This document shows positions 21,455 to 30,839 of a stretch of DNA of 64,000 nt, one piece after another; the stretch's first letter is position 1, and every line of letters starts with the position of its first letter. The stretch comes from Dicyema japonicum (lineage: Eukaryota > Dicyemida > Rhombozoa > Dicyemidae): contig RDEW01000002.1 in NCBI GenBank assembly GCA_011109175.1, forward strand, positions 206,579 to 270,578. Reading direction: 5' to 3'. The notes below the pieces were generated by a model. It was not told where the DNA came from. It searched no databases and saw only the letters and a program-made list of their open reading frames with translations. A program made the translations under genes and the position numbers.

Positions 21455-22980
21455 TTAAATTTTCGTTAAAAAAATCCACTGTACAATCAAATTAATTCAT
21501 CTTCAGAATTTAGAAAATTTAGGAAACTAGTCTTATCAACCAACAAATAAGTGTACCAAGAATTATGTCAACTTGAAACTGAACACATTTTTCTCTTCAA
21601 GTGCATCCATATGCAGTACATTGAACTGAAGAGTAAAAAATCTATGCAATCTCTCAAAAAATAATAATCAAACTCACTTTAGTTTAAAAAACTCCTTAAG
21701 ATTTTCCTTAATTTTAAAATATTATCCTTTGTAGCAGAAACAGCCAATCTCTTCGAGTACTCTATATGCAATATTCACCATCTCTTCTGATGGACTTTGC
21801 GTGTTGCCCAGTTTCCGAGAATTCCGTAAAATCTCACGATTGACTAAAACGAGGGAAAATCTCAATGTGGATTGTTGTAATTGTGCAGAACAGTATGGAA
21901 AGTATATTTCTGACTGAATTTAAGTTACGTAATGATGGAGAGCTGCCAAGGACATTACGTGCAACTAATCTTGTGTTTCTGTCCGCTTGTTCGAGAATCT
22001 ATGTTCTTAGCTTGTCTATTACTAAGAATATGAGGAAACTTTGTAAGAGAGGGAATATTTTTATAAAAATATTGAATAATGTGTTCGATCGTTTTATTGC
22101 TACAGAATATTGATAAATCATGTACTTTATAACTCTATTTATTTTTGGGAGTGATTATAATTTTAATATAATAACTCCCCCACGGAGAGAACTGACCCTT
22201 GAGAAACCGTAAAGGAAGCTGTTGAACAGAGTAGGGGCCCTCATCAAGTTCCGTTGTTATTCAATCAGAACTGCTTCCAATGGGTAGTTTGCGGAAAAAG
22301 TCCATCATTTCTTCCTAGGGTTTTTGAGATTATCTTCAGAATCCTCATTCTCGTAAATACTGATTCTTAACATGTGCGAATGTAAGTCAATGGTCAAAAG
22401 TCACGACCACGGTTTCCTTAAAAGGTTGTAACGTCGTTAATCCTGGTTTTAGGCCAACTTGTATAATGTTGTCAGCAAGATGTAGAGAGGGTCAGAAATG
22501 ATTTTGTAAGTGACACCTCCAGGCGTTCCCTCCAACTATTGGGTCAAGGAATTGATCATTCCCTGAACCATTTGAATATGACGTCGTAGTCCCTTGCAAC
22601 AATGACTATTATGTCTTCTGCATATGAAAGGGGGATACAGTTTTCGGTTGTGGTATGTCGTATATAATTCGTTGTGCTGATAATAGTTGGGATTTTTGGA
22701 GCATCTCATTTGAAAGAAGGCGAGTCCTTTCCAGTCATCCGAATAGGTTTTAAGTGAGATATCTTCAAACTTTTATTTATCGACGTATTAAATATAGCAT
22801 TTCCAGAGCTAGAGGGGCCAGATCCTCGGTTACATACTCGAGATGGAATCCGATCCTCTGGTTCTGAAGTTCTACGTCATAGATATTGTCAGATGGGCAT
22901 CAGGTCAGAGAAATCCGATCCAGTGTGTGGAGGTTTCCATTCTAATCCTCTTCAAGTAAACTCGGTGATCTCTGAGGAAA
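21455..22980. other. No recognisable gene
   Basis: The 83-codon frame at 21865-22113 has no motif I know. The remainder is unassigned. The right part may be the 5' region of the LINE whose ORF1 becomes recognisable from about 23215. Confidence 0.45.
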
Positions 22981-23214
22981 TTTTTGTGTGAAACAAAGCT
23001 GGATTCGGATCCGGAAACCGCAAATGGAGTTAAAAAGCCATTTGTAGGCTCGAATCCTTTCAGAAAGCACGAGCTGAAGAGGGAAAACGGGAATCAAGTA
23101 ATTATGGAACTTACTACACTAGTGAGGTTGGAGGTCCCTAAGCTAATGGTAGTAAAGCTTCTCTGCACCATAAGCACTCTGCCTGTTTATGGGAAGGGAA
23201 GCGTATAGAATCCC

Positions 23215-23765
23215 AGTTGTTGTCAAGGTTCAGAAAGGAAGAAGACGTCTCAGCTTTTAAAACTGAGGTGAACGCTAAGGTACTTTGTGCCCGAGGCACA
23301 TAATATGTCACGGGTAATCCTAAGGCGGCTGAATCCGTTGTACAAGTCTTCGAAGTCCCCCTAGACTTCGCGGATCATGATGTACTTGACAAAATCAAGG
23401 AGAACTTCTCCACAGCGTACAAGATTGAGCGCTTCAAAATTGGAAATAAGAAGCTACAGACCATGAAGATTTGGCTACGATCGGATGCTGATACAAAAAG
23501 GATCTGCCTTGAGAAAGTAAAAGTTGGAACTTTAGGTTTGCAGTGGCCCGGGAGCGACCATCAGCTACCCAGTGCTACAGATGCCAAGGATTTGCCACAC
23601 CAGCTACCGATTCACTTTTAAACCGAAGTGCCTAAATTGCAAGGCCCGAATTTTGTGAAAGGCATGCCAGTAAATGCCACGTCTCTCAAGTTAGTGAATT
23701 GTGGAACGAGGAACACAGAGCGAGCCATAGCAAATGGTCCCTGTATCAGGAAGCATCGGATAAGG
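23215..23765 (+). mobile_element. LINE ORF1 (gag-like, CCHC) remnant, left part
   Basis: Shifted frames read AAESVVQVFEVPLDFADHDV, IKENFSTAYKIERFKIGNKK and KIWLRSDADTKRICLEKVKV. They are followed by CYRCQGFAT and KPKCLNCK near 23570-23640, the start of CCHC zinc knuckles as in Jockey/CR1-type ORF1. It is broken by stops. The integrase-type transposon inserted at 23765/23766 splits it; after the 5-bp duplication the frame DK-VLQGRRPAPSPKQFE continues at 25773-25830, which confirms the insertion point. Confidence 0.72.
23761..23765. repeat. Left target-site duplication TAAGG
   Basis: Five bases, taagg, directly precede the left inverted repeat and recur at 25773-25777 directly after the right one. 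Joining the flanks through a single copy restores the interrupted LINE reading frame. Confidence 0.88.
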
Positions 23766-23808
23766 TGTCACATGGGCCAAGCGTTACCTATGGGCAGCCT
23801 GTTACATT
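23766..23808 (+). repeat. Left terminal inverted repeat, 43 bp
   Basis: Begins TGTCACATGGGC and ends GGGCAGCCTGTTACATT. It pairs with 25730-25772 with six mismatches clustered at positions 13-15, 20 and 23-24. Confidence 0.92.
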
Positions 23809-23810
23809 AA

Positions 23811-23915
23811 CCTTGAACCAAGATTAACTTCAATTAATTTTATAACCTTGAACCAAGATTAACTTCAATTAATTTTATAACCTTGAACCAAGATTAACTT
23901 CAATTAATTTTATAA
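23811..23915. repeat. Perfect tandem repeat, 3 x 35 bp
   Basis: Three identical units beginning ccttgaaccaagattaac at 23811, 23846 and 23881, starting 2 bp inside the left inverted repeat. The lack of any difference between units implies recent amplification or homogenisation. Transposons often carry subterminal repeats that bind transposase; that role is a guess here. Confidence 0.95.
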
Positions 23916-24009
23916 ATGATTTATTAACCACAAAAAATTAAATTTAAGTAACTTTTTTTAGTCTACTCATTAATACAGTCGATATTTCTCCTTTCGAATT
24001 TTTTATCTA

Positions 24010-25460
24010 TCAAATTAAACTATTTAAAACTACCTCCACGCGATTATTCGATAAAATATTAATTATTTCTGCAACTGGATAATACTGAGACTCAAACTTA
24101 TCCAGTCGCAATGAGGGATTTGTTCCAAAGTCTTTTTTAGCCCGAACCTATTTATTAATGTTTTTGATTCATACTTTATCTCCCATGTTAAAAGTATATT
24201 TACTATTATGAACATTCATTTTCCTGTTCATAGCTTTGTAATAATTAATTTTCTTCAATCGATTTAATTTCGAAGTTGAATCTCTTCGCATTCGGACACA
24301 AATTATCTGACTGGGAATTATCTAGATATAAATTTTTTAAATCAAACTACGTGAATTTTTCAATAGATTCTGGAGTCGAACAATTAACCAAATCGTCAAT
24401 TTGTTCTGGAATCGCACACTCATCACTTAAATTATCTAAGTCATAATGATATAAGTATAACCATTAATTATTGAATTTATTCCCTTAATTCCTCGATATC
24501 TTTCGAAAGGACTTTCGTTAGAAAATGAATGGACCGATATGTTGTAACTGTAGACAGCACTTTCTAATTTATCAAGCCACTTTTTTTCACTGTTATCCAG
24601 CATTTTTGACAACTTCCTCGTGATCGTCTGATTAAATCTTTCGACAATTCCTTGTGCTCGTGGATTGTTAGGCCTTCCGTGAATTTGCTTAATGTTAAAA
24701 TCTTCGCAAAGTTTTGTTATTTCTTGATTTTTAAATTCAGAACCATTGTCCGACTGAAGAAATTTACATGGCCCATTCAGGCGGAACAAAGATCTTAAGT
24801 TTTCACATACTTCTTTACCAGACTTATTATAGAGTGGTCGTACAAAAGCGAATCTATAAATTAAAAAAAAAACCAGCCTACTATATATGTCAATGACCGT
24901 TAAAATCCATTTGAAATTTTCATTTAATGTTGAAAATTTTTTCAGGTCTATTAGATCTACCTGAAAACGTTCATTTGGAGAAGAAGCAAACACATGGTGA
25001 TTTATATCTCCAATCTACAATTATAAAAAATCACGAACTTTTAAAGGACGCGAAAATTTGCAGACTTCACAATTTCGAATGACTTTTCTGATAATCTCAT
25101 TCTTTACAGTGAAGTATCTTTGTCGACATTCATACTCAATTTTATTGACTCCTCCGTGTGAAAACTCGTGCAACGATTTCGCAACATGCTCCATTTCGGT
25201 TTCATTATCCAGGGATATGACTAACTTGGGATCAGTTGATTTAAGATACAGTCTAAAATTATTGAAAATTTACAATACCTGTCATTGATAATAGAAAAAT
25301 TCTCTATCTTCTTTACAAGCCTATATTTTCGGTGCCTCGGAAGATTTTCGGGAAATTTATCATGCAAAGCATCTTTTAAAGTTTGATATTCAACGCAATC
25401 TTTCACAAAACCCTTGTAAGAAGCCATTGCAACAAAATAATCTTCCATGCTATAAATCAC
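24010..25460 (-). CDS. Integrase-type transposase, seven exons with tiny introns, intact
   Basis: The start is ATG at 25460 (a second ATG lies four codons on) and the stop is TGA at 24012-24010. Introns on the - strand are 25278-25253 (26 nt), 25038-25015 (24), 24877-24854 (24, GC-AG), 24461-24436 (26), 24350-24311 (40) and 24174-24148 (27). The exon sum is 1284 nt, exactly 428 codons. The product has an HHCC zinc-binding domain (SLHEFSHGGVNKIEYECRQR then RNCEVCKF) and a DDE core. The first Asp is in QVDLIDL, the second in LQSDNGSEF, and the Glu, 35 residues later, is in QGIVERFNQT (D-D-35-E). The C-terminal domain contains YTFNMGDKV and ends VEVVLNSLI. Two apparent stops after FSRPLK fall inside the second intron. 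The third intron is the least certain, because without it the frame also stays open. Confidence 0.87.
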
Positions 25461-25573
25461 GCTATAAATCTAGGTTTACCGCTATAAAAAATAAAATCTT
25501 TATAATCATAACATTTATGAATAAAAAACTAATTTAACAGGATTAAATCAATATAAATCGGATATATAAAATT

Positions 25574-25712
25574 AAATGTCGGATAATCCAATGAGGGACT
25601 CATCCTCATCTTTGTCGGTCTGGGATCACTTAGTTAGATGAGAACTTTTATTTCTTTCTTTTTGACCCAGTGATCCGACATTAATAATAATAATGTCGGA
25701 TAATCAAAAGAC
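25574..25712. repeat. Short repeat with hairpin near the transposon's right end
   Basis: The word atgtcggataatc occurs at 25575-25587 and again at 25693-25705. The sequence tccgacatt-n-aatgtcgga (about 25674-25701) forms a palindrome. Scattered similarity to 7590-7720 suggests a small repeat family. It lies inside the integrase-type transposon, between its gene start and the right inverted repeat. Confidence 0.5.
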
Positions 25713-25729
25713 CTTTTCAAGGTCGAAAA

Positions 25730-25772
25730 AATGTAACAGGCTGCCCATGCGTTACGCGCCGCCCATGTGACA
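25730..25772 (-). repeat. Right terminal inverted repeat, 43 bp
   Basis: Complement of the left repeat with 37 of 43 matches; it ends ...GCCCATGTGACA at 25772 and is followed at once by the second copy of taagg (25773-25777). Confidence 0.92.
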
Positions 25773-25832
25773 TAAGGTACTACAGGGGAGAAGGCCTGCA
25801 CCTTCCCCTAAACAATTTGAATGATATAAAAG
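25773..25832 (+). mobile_element. LINE ORF1 remnant, right part after the transposon
   Basis: The frame continues from the left part through the duplicated taagg as DKVLQGRRPAPSPKQFE, then stops. It shows that the transposon landed in an existing LINE relic. Confidence 0.65.
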
Positions 25833-26012
25833 ATTTTACGATTTAATTGCAACATAGTAAATGATAAATCCGTGATTATCATCCGGGTTTTATGCGGAAT
25901 TGAAAATACAAGAACAGCTGATCTAATTAAATGATAAGAACTTGAAATTCAATTTATAAAACAATTTCTCACATTTGGTGTCTAATGTTATCAAACTACG
26001 ATTCTAGAAACT

Positions 26013-26102
26013 ATGGGAAAATATGTCTTCAATATTTTTGTGCTTTTTTATTTATTCAAATCTACCATATTTTCAATTCCATCACAATTCTGCCTTAATT
26101 AA
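26013..26102 (+). CDS. Short signal-peptide-like ORF, possibly a truncated secreted protein
   Basis: The 29 codons starting MGKYVFNIFVLFYLFKSTIF and ending PSQFCLN look like a signal peptide with almost no mature part. The SINE-1 copy beginning about 55 bp downstream may have cut a longer gene, or the next exon may follow a tiny intron that I could not place. Chance is possible. Confidence 0.25.
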   Translation: MGKYVFNIFVLFYLFKSTIFSIPSQFCLN

Positions 26103-26157
26103 TCACGAAAAATATGATGAAATACACCAATATAAAATTTCCACGTTTACGGTTAAA

Positions 26158-26325
26158 ATACCTAAAGGACACTCACACAAGAAAAAGAAAAAAAGAAGTG
26201 AAGATCATTCCTTGGTTCTACGATTAGTTAAAATTAACTGTTCTTTACTTAAATAAAGTGTGTGTCCTGTCTATGCGGAGCTATAAATACTATGGCTCTC
26301 GTGAAAAGGCTTTATTATTATACCT
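26158..26325 (+). mobile_element. SINE-1 copy 3, 5'-truncated, with LINE-like 3' tail
   Basis: Matches the complement of 12012-12180: 'ggacactcacacaagaaaaag', then 'cattccttggttctacgattagttaaa' (two adjoining blocks), 'gaacagtt/aactgttc' and the tail 'gagctataaatactatggctctcgtgaaa'. The tRNA-like head is missing, as expected for incomplete reverse transcription. The tail agrees with the LINE at 11925-11970. Confidence 0.8.
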
Positions 26326-26329
26326 GTTA

Positions 26330-27047
26330 GTGATACTTCTTTGTAAGTTGATGGTTTAAGGTAATTAAAATTTGGTTTTGCCATTCGGTAGGTCATAAAG
26401 ACATCTAATTAAGCAATAGTTTAAGAACAAATGGAGATATCTGGGAAAGTATTGGAATGATCTGAACGTGAGGATAGGAGGGATTTAATAGATGAAGATG
26501 AATAAACTTATTAACAAAGATGCCAAGTCCCCTAGTTGTAGAGAAGAGTTGTCCGAGCGGATGATGGAATAGTCTTTAAAATTTTGAGTTAACTGACTTT
26601 TGGATGAGAGCAATGTCTATAAAATTCTTGTATAGGAAGTACCATAAATCATCACATTTTTTGAAAATCCCGTAAATGTTTAGTTTGAGGATTTTCGGCC
26701 TTCGAAAAGTGGTAGCATCTACAGGGGTTTCCTCAATAAAGGAACAGAGAACGTAAGTTTTGCGCTCATCACGTAGCCACAACCAGGCAAACTAATAAAT
26801 AGTTGATTGGCAAAGGAGATAAGATAGGTGTTTTGGTTACAATTGTATGTAGTTTTCTCCACGAGCAGATGACCAGCATGAAAAGCTAAGCGCAAAAATT
26901 GCTTGTTTGGAGATCATAAGAAGCAATCCTGATTGTGGGCTACTAATTTGTAACATTTTATTTATTTAATAATAATTTAATGACTTTTTAAATAAAAAAA
27001 TATTATATTAAAAAAAACCACTTTTATTTTGAAAATATTAGTGAATA
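26330..27047. other. No recognisable gene
   Basis: A 68-codon frame on the - strand (26782-26576) lacks any motif. The last 100 bp are AT-rich and may hold the promoter of the phosphatase gene at 27048. Confidence 0.45.
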
Positions 27048-27719
27048 ATGCCCGTGCCATTTGGTTGGTGTGAATGCCCATTATTTGGTGATGTAATAGA
27101 TAATATTTATGTAAAAGTAATAGGGGACAAATTTATTCCATTCAAAGTGACATTAGATACTAACAAATACAACATTTCGCCTGACAATGCTTTCACTTTA
27201 CAAAATTTACTCGAAAACTATCCAAAACTCGGTCATGTTATTGATTTGACCAACTCTGATCAATATTATAGTCCAAATACTATTGGAATTACATTTACGA
27301 AAATAAAATGCAGAGGGTTAATATTGAATAATAATTAAAGTCACGGAGAACCACCTACAGAGGAGCAGGTGAGAGAATTCATATCAGCTGTCAATTCCTC
27401 CAATAATAAGTCATTAATCGGTTGGTTATCTATTATTATGCAGGTGTTCATTGCACTCATGGATTTAATAGAACTGGGTTTATGATCATTAGCTTTCTCG
27501 TTTCTGTTAAAAATATCGTCTTGAGTACGCATTACAATTATTTTCCAAGGTTGATGAAGTAGTAAATGTGATTAGTCGAGAAATCCAGGAATTTATAAAC
27601 AAAATTATGTTAATGTCTTAATTCAACGGTATGGAAATCAAAACATGGATTTGTATGCTGCCTCACGACCATATTGGCATAAAGAATATCAGGAAATAAA
27701 TAACACAGTTCAATTGTGA
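27048..27719 (+). CDS. RNA 5'-triphosphatase of the PIR-1/DUSP11 or capping-enzyme type
   Basis: Cysteine-phosphatase that removes 5' phosphates from RNA, either for capping or for small-RNA/structural RNA turnover. The start MPVPFGWCECPLFGD is followed by FIPFKVTLDTNK and LGHVIDLTNSDQYY. The P-loop LIGVHCTHGFNRTG holds the catalytic Cys and Arg, and then comes NPGIYKQNYVNVLIQRYG. GT-AG introns are 27317-27340 (24 nt), 27421-27443 (23) and 27550-27575 (26). One base is missing between FLVS and YALQLF, most simply in the A run at about 27510-27514. The frame can stop at 27719, or splice out 25 nt there and run to about 27961 with a basic/Pro-rich tail. No guanylyltransferase (KxDG) domain follows, so a stand-alone PIR-1-like enzyme is favoured over a full capping enzyme. 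Confidence 0.85.
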
Positions 27720-28055
27720 TATAATTTAAGATAAATAAAGTTCCTGGAGTTCGTCTAAGACGACAAATTCCACATCAATCTACAAAAGAAAAATCGTGTT
27801 TTGATAAAATTCCGTTTTCATATTTTATTATTTAAAGGTTAGAGAAATTCATAGGAGAACATCACCCTTCTTCAATTCCTATTCCCGAAACCACCCCACC
27901 CACAGAGAAGTTGTATTGGATCCCAGAAGGCGCACGAGGAGAAAATGAGAAATCTGATTGAAGCCTTCGAGATCACTAAATTAATTTAGCAATTAAACTA
28001 ACCATTGGTGTTCTTGGGTTAATAATAATATAAGAAACAAACCTCCCTTTAAGTC

Positions 28056-28256
28056 ATGGGAGGTGTCTTAGGGGATTCAACGTGCATGGACACTTTTTCT
28101 AATGGGAATTTGAGTAAGTCATCGTTGCACGCGGGTTCCGCAGCTGATGATTTGAAAAAGAGGAAGTACCACGACATCGTAAGCCGTTTCGTTTTCCAGC
28201 CAATCTCCGTTGAGACTTCTGTAGTTATTGGACCGAGCACGTCTGGTTTTTGAAAT
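28056..28256 (+). mobile_element. Family-X retroelement fragment
   Basis: Reads GDSTCMDTFSNGNLSKSS, DLKKRKYHDIVSRFVFQPIS and VETSVVIGPSTSGF. These correspond to the WDATCVDT and KRRKY...VETSG...GP blocks of the intact copy at 19880. Truncated at both ends. Confidence 0.75.
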
Positions 28257-28398
28257 AATTTTATTTAGTAATAAATTGTTGTTGGGGGCAAAGATTACGT
28301 AGTCCCATTAATATTGCGTCGAATTCATGGTTAGGGTTACTGGTGGGGTTAGGGACGAAATAGCTGTTTAGAATGTGTCATGTGGTTCCCATCTCCCT

Positions 28399-28690
28399 TT
28401 AGTTTCGCCATTTAATATTACCCCTCAATCTGCAAAAGTTTAATGATATTAGAACCCCTCTATATGCATTATATAGGCCAGTACTCGGGTCAATAATGTT
28501 ATAGCGACGATTGACCGACATATGTACCAAACCTATATCTTGAAGACTGTTGGTCAACTCATCGCCAATAAATATAAGTGTTGAACCAACTGTCACATTC
28601 TCGATGATTGCTTTTGTAAGTGTTTTCATAGTGAGTTCTTGAATTTCCATGAGGAAACATTCTTTAGTTTCCGCAAAAATCCATTGTTGG
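28399..28690 (-). mobile_element. ISXO2/Merlin-type transposase fragment
   Basis: On the - strand the 83-codon frame reads VTVGSTLIFIGDELTNSLQD, IGLVHMSVNRRYNIIDPSTG and LYNAYRGV. It resembles the segment of ISXO2-like (IS1595/Merlin) transposases around the second Asp and the H-xx-VNHS-x-xFVDP-x-TG motif. The following Ile-Glu that completes the catalytic triad is not kept. No inverted repeats found. Confidence 0.6.
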
Positions 28691-28699
28691 GTTAATAAT

Positions 28700-29114
28700 C
28701 GTTTACAATTAGTTTTCGTTTAGAAAATATAATTACCATTTAATTTTTTAAATTGTTTTTTTAGCAAAACCGTTAATTACAAAAATATCGATAAAAATGG
28801 AAGAAAAGCTGGTGAGATTAGTGAAACTGACGTTTTCCTGTTAAATTGTTTTCAATATTTGCTTTATGATTGTTTCGTTTAATCATTTAATTTGCTTTCA
28901 CGTGTTCATTCATTGAAATTATTCATTTTTGAAAAAAATTGTTCACAAACGTAAATTGTCCAAACCATTGATGTCATAATTAGAATTACAGTTAGTTTCA
29001 TTCACTGTGTTTCAATATGCAATGACCTATAATTACAATTCATTAGGAATCCTGTCAAACTCACAGCCAATGGATTTTCAAAAAGCAAAGTTTTATTTTT
29101 AATTCTCGAGAGCC
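28700..29114. other. No recognisable gene
   Basis: AT-rich spacer; nothing assignable. Confidence 0.45.
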
Positions 29115-29890
29115 GTGCTTATCAGTTTTCCTACCTTTCTCGATCTCTCAGCGGGGCCTGGACGATGCTATATCTGGAATTCTTTCGAAGATTTGCTAGT
29201 GTCATGTAGCCAACATCGCCGTGCCTGTTTATGTCGGGAGCATCTTTCGAGTGCGGTGCCTGGCTTAACGCCGTTCCCAATGGAGTTATGGGTACCTTCC
29301 TGGATGATAAATGCGTCCGTATTGAGATTTCATTACGACTGGGATTAAAAAGTCTGTGTTCCACATCCGTGCCGATGCGGAGACCAGCTCGACTGTTTTG
29401 GCTTACAATCTCTCTCTTGCAGGAAGAGTGCAGGCAGATTTCCCTCGACACATGGCCTTGAACGAAATCGTTAGGAGAGCTTTGGACGCCGTCGGACACC
29501 CCTCTATGCTCGAACCAGTCGGTCTTTGCAGACGGGACGGGAAACGACCGGACAGGATGACAGTCTTTCCTTTTGAAGCCGGTTAACCTCTTGTCTGGGA
29601 CGTTACCTGCATCAACACGTTTGCTTCTGTTAACCTACTGCAGATGCCTCTGGAGTCTGAGAAGGCCGAGAAGTTGAAACGGGAAAAGTACGCGGTCATA
29701 CCCAAGAATTTTTTGTTTGTTCGACTCGCCGTTGAGAAGTTTGGTTCTTTTGCTCCTGCGACACTGGAATTTTTGATTTGTCTAGAGAATCGGATCGCTG
29801 CACGAACAGGAGACGTGAGCGCTGCTAATTATTTGAGCGAATCTCGCTCGCAACCATGCGAAAAAATAGCCTCGCAGTTAGGGCAGTTGT
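29115..29890 (+). mobile_element. Family-X retroelement copy, longer but frameshifted
   Basis: In shifting frames: SGASFECGAWLNAVPNGVMG, DDKCVRIEISLRLGLK, SAGRVQADFPRHMALNEIVR (part of the zinc-finger-to-nuclease link), RRDGKRPDRMTVFPFEAG, LVWDVTCINTFASVN and KLKREKYAVIPKNFLFVRLA. The first Cys pair is damaged, and RPDG has become RPDR. It covers the same modules as the intact copy at 19880-20749. Confidence 0.75.
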
Positions 29891-30084
29891 TATATGACCA
29901 TTTACTCTCTTTTTTTTACATATATTTAATTTTCCAAAAAAATTCTCGATATCGGAAAATCATTCGGAAATCTGTTATGAAGATTCTCTAATAATCATCA
30001 ACTAAAATTCGTGGATCACAAATGAGGGTAAGTTAAATTCTGTCATTTGTGATGTTACATCTACCAGACAAATTCGAGAAGCAT

Positions 30085-30600
30085 GGTTAAGAACTATCTA
30101 TATGTCTTCCAAAGTGTTGGCTAAGGTACGGCTTTCATTTATTATATCAAAAAAAAGAAGAAAAAGCTACGGCGATGTTGAAATCGTTTCTACGTTTTCA
30201 ATTGAGTCCGGAGACTTTTCTTTATGTGTATGCAGCTTGTATAGAACCATTTTTGATTTATGGCTTTCAGGATGGGTTGAAAGTGACGAGAGAAGTACTC
30301 TTGTAGAGCTTCTCGATAAATCGGAAAGATATGCTATTAAACTGGCATATGGACTTTGTAAGAGTCTAAATTACCGCCTAGTGATTAGAGACGTGCAAGA
30401 TCCATTGATGAAATATTGCACCACTTAAAAAAATAATTCTTGTCGGATGTAAGGGGTCAATAATTTGAAGAAGAGACATATGGTGTCTCGTTATACCAGA
30501 CCCCATCAACCAAGACAAAATCGTTGGTTTCTCCCTTTTTAATTAGTTTTTAATTAGTAACGAGTTTGTTATGTTAATAAAATTATCTATCTATCTACTG
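30085..30600 (+). mobile_element. LINE, C-terminal part and 3' end with ATCT tail
   Basis: The frame 30102-30428 includes LYRTIFDLWLSGWVESDERS, LVELLDKSERYAIKLAYGL and similar text. This resembles the post-RT 'thumb' region of R1/Jockey-like LINEs (YRTIF...W...LL...R...). About 150 bp of 3' UTR follow, ending in a short (ATCT)n run at about 30583-30598, a common LINE tail. A relative sits at 63580-64000 on the - strand (FALKLAYGKSPR). Confidence 0.6.
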
Positions 30601-30634
30601 ATAATCGAAATTCATGAAATTTGTATTTAATAAA

Positions 30635-30835
30635 GATGTTCCACGCTATTGTCATAGAATCAACTGGAGGTATAAGTGGGAAGTCACGGTTATTTCTCAA
30701 GATAGTGGGACGTCTGGCACACTCAGAAACCACAACTTCCGTGAAACCCAGTAAATCTTCCAGTTGAACATTATTGCTTTTATGAGAGACAACTTTTCAT
30801 CAATTATGTCGGCGGGATTCAATAGTCAAAAATAT
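30635..30835 (+). mobile_element. Family-X fragment, subfamily 2
   Basis: Reads VIESTGGISGKSRLFLKIVG and RLAHSETTTSVKP, then a drifted end with 'atgtcggcgggattcaat'. Sequence words are shared with 40735-41115 (-), 46975-47245 and 56755-56955. Together they form a subfamily whose C-terminus reads VVETTGGISGKSLRF. Confidence 0.65.
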
Positions 30836-30839
30836 ATTG

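Larger units (their letters stand above)
23766..25772 (-). mobile_element. Integrase-class DNA transposon (Ginger-like), apparently complete
   Basis: A 2007-bp element with 43-bp terminal inverted repeats (23766-23808 and 25730-25772, 37 of 43 positions identical, ends TGTCACATGGGC) and a 5-bp target duplication (taagg). Its single gene on the - strand (25460-24010) encodes a retroviral-type DDE integrase. There is no RT, protease or gag, and there are no LTRs, so this is a cut-and-paste element of the Ginger/integrase group. Known Ginger elements also have TGT ends and make 4-5-bp duplications. Inside the left end is a perfect 3 x 35-bp tandem repeat. Everything needed for mobility seems present. 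Confidence 0.88.

Noticed and set aside
23811-23915. Possible CRISPR-like array
   Set aside because: Units are directly adjacent without spacers. This is a tandem repeat in a eukaryotic transposon.
24993-25060. Two in-frame stop codons (TAA, TAG) upstream of the integrase core, suggesting a pseudogene or a variant genetic code
   Set aside because: Both lie inside a 24-nt GT-AG intron, and the spliced gene is open throughout. Cellular genes also read with the standard code.
27490-27530. A fourth tiny intron (20 or 26 nt) in the triphosphatase between FLV and YALQ
   Set aside because: Removing it deletes residues that the family keeps (13 residues between FLV and the FxK/FxQ motif). A 1-nt slip in the A run fits better.
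30583-30598. ATCT microsatellite as an independent repeat
   Set aside because: It directly ends the LINE 3' UTR and is best read as the element's tail.
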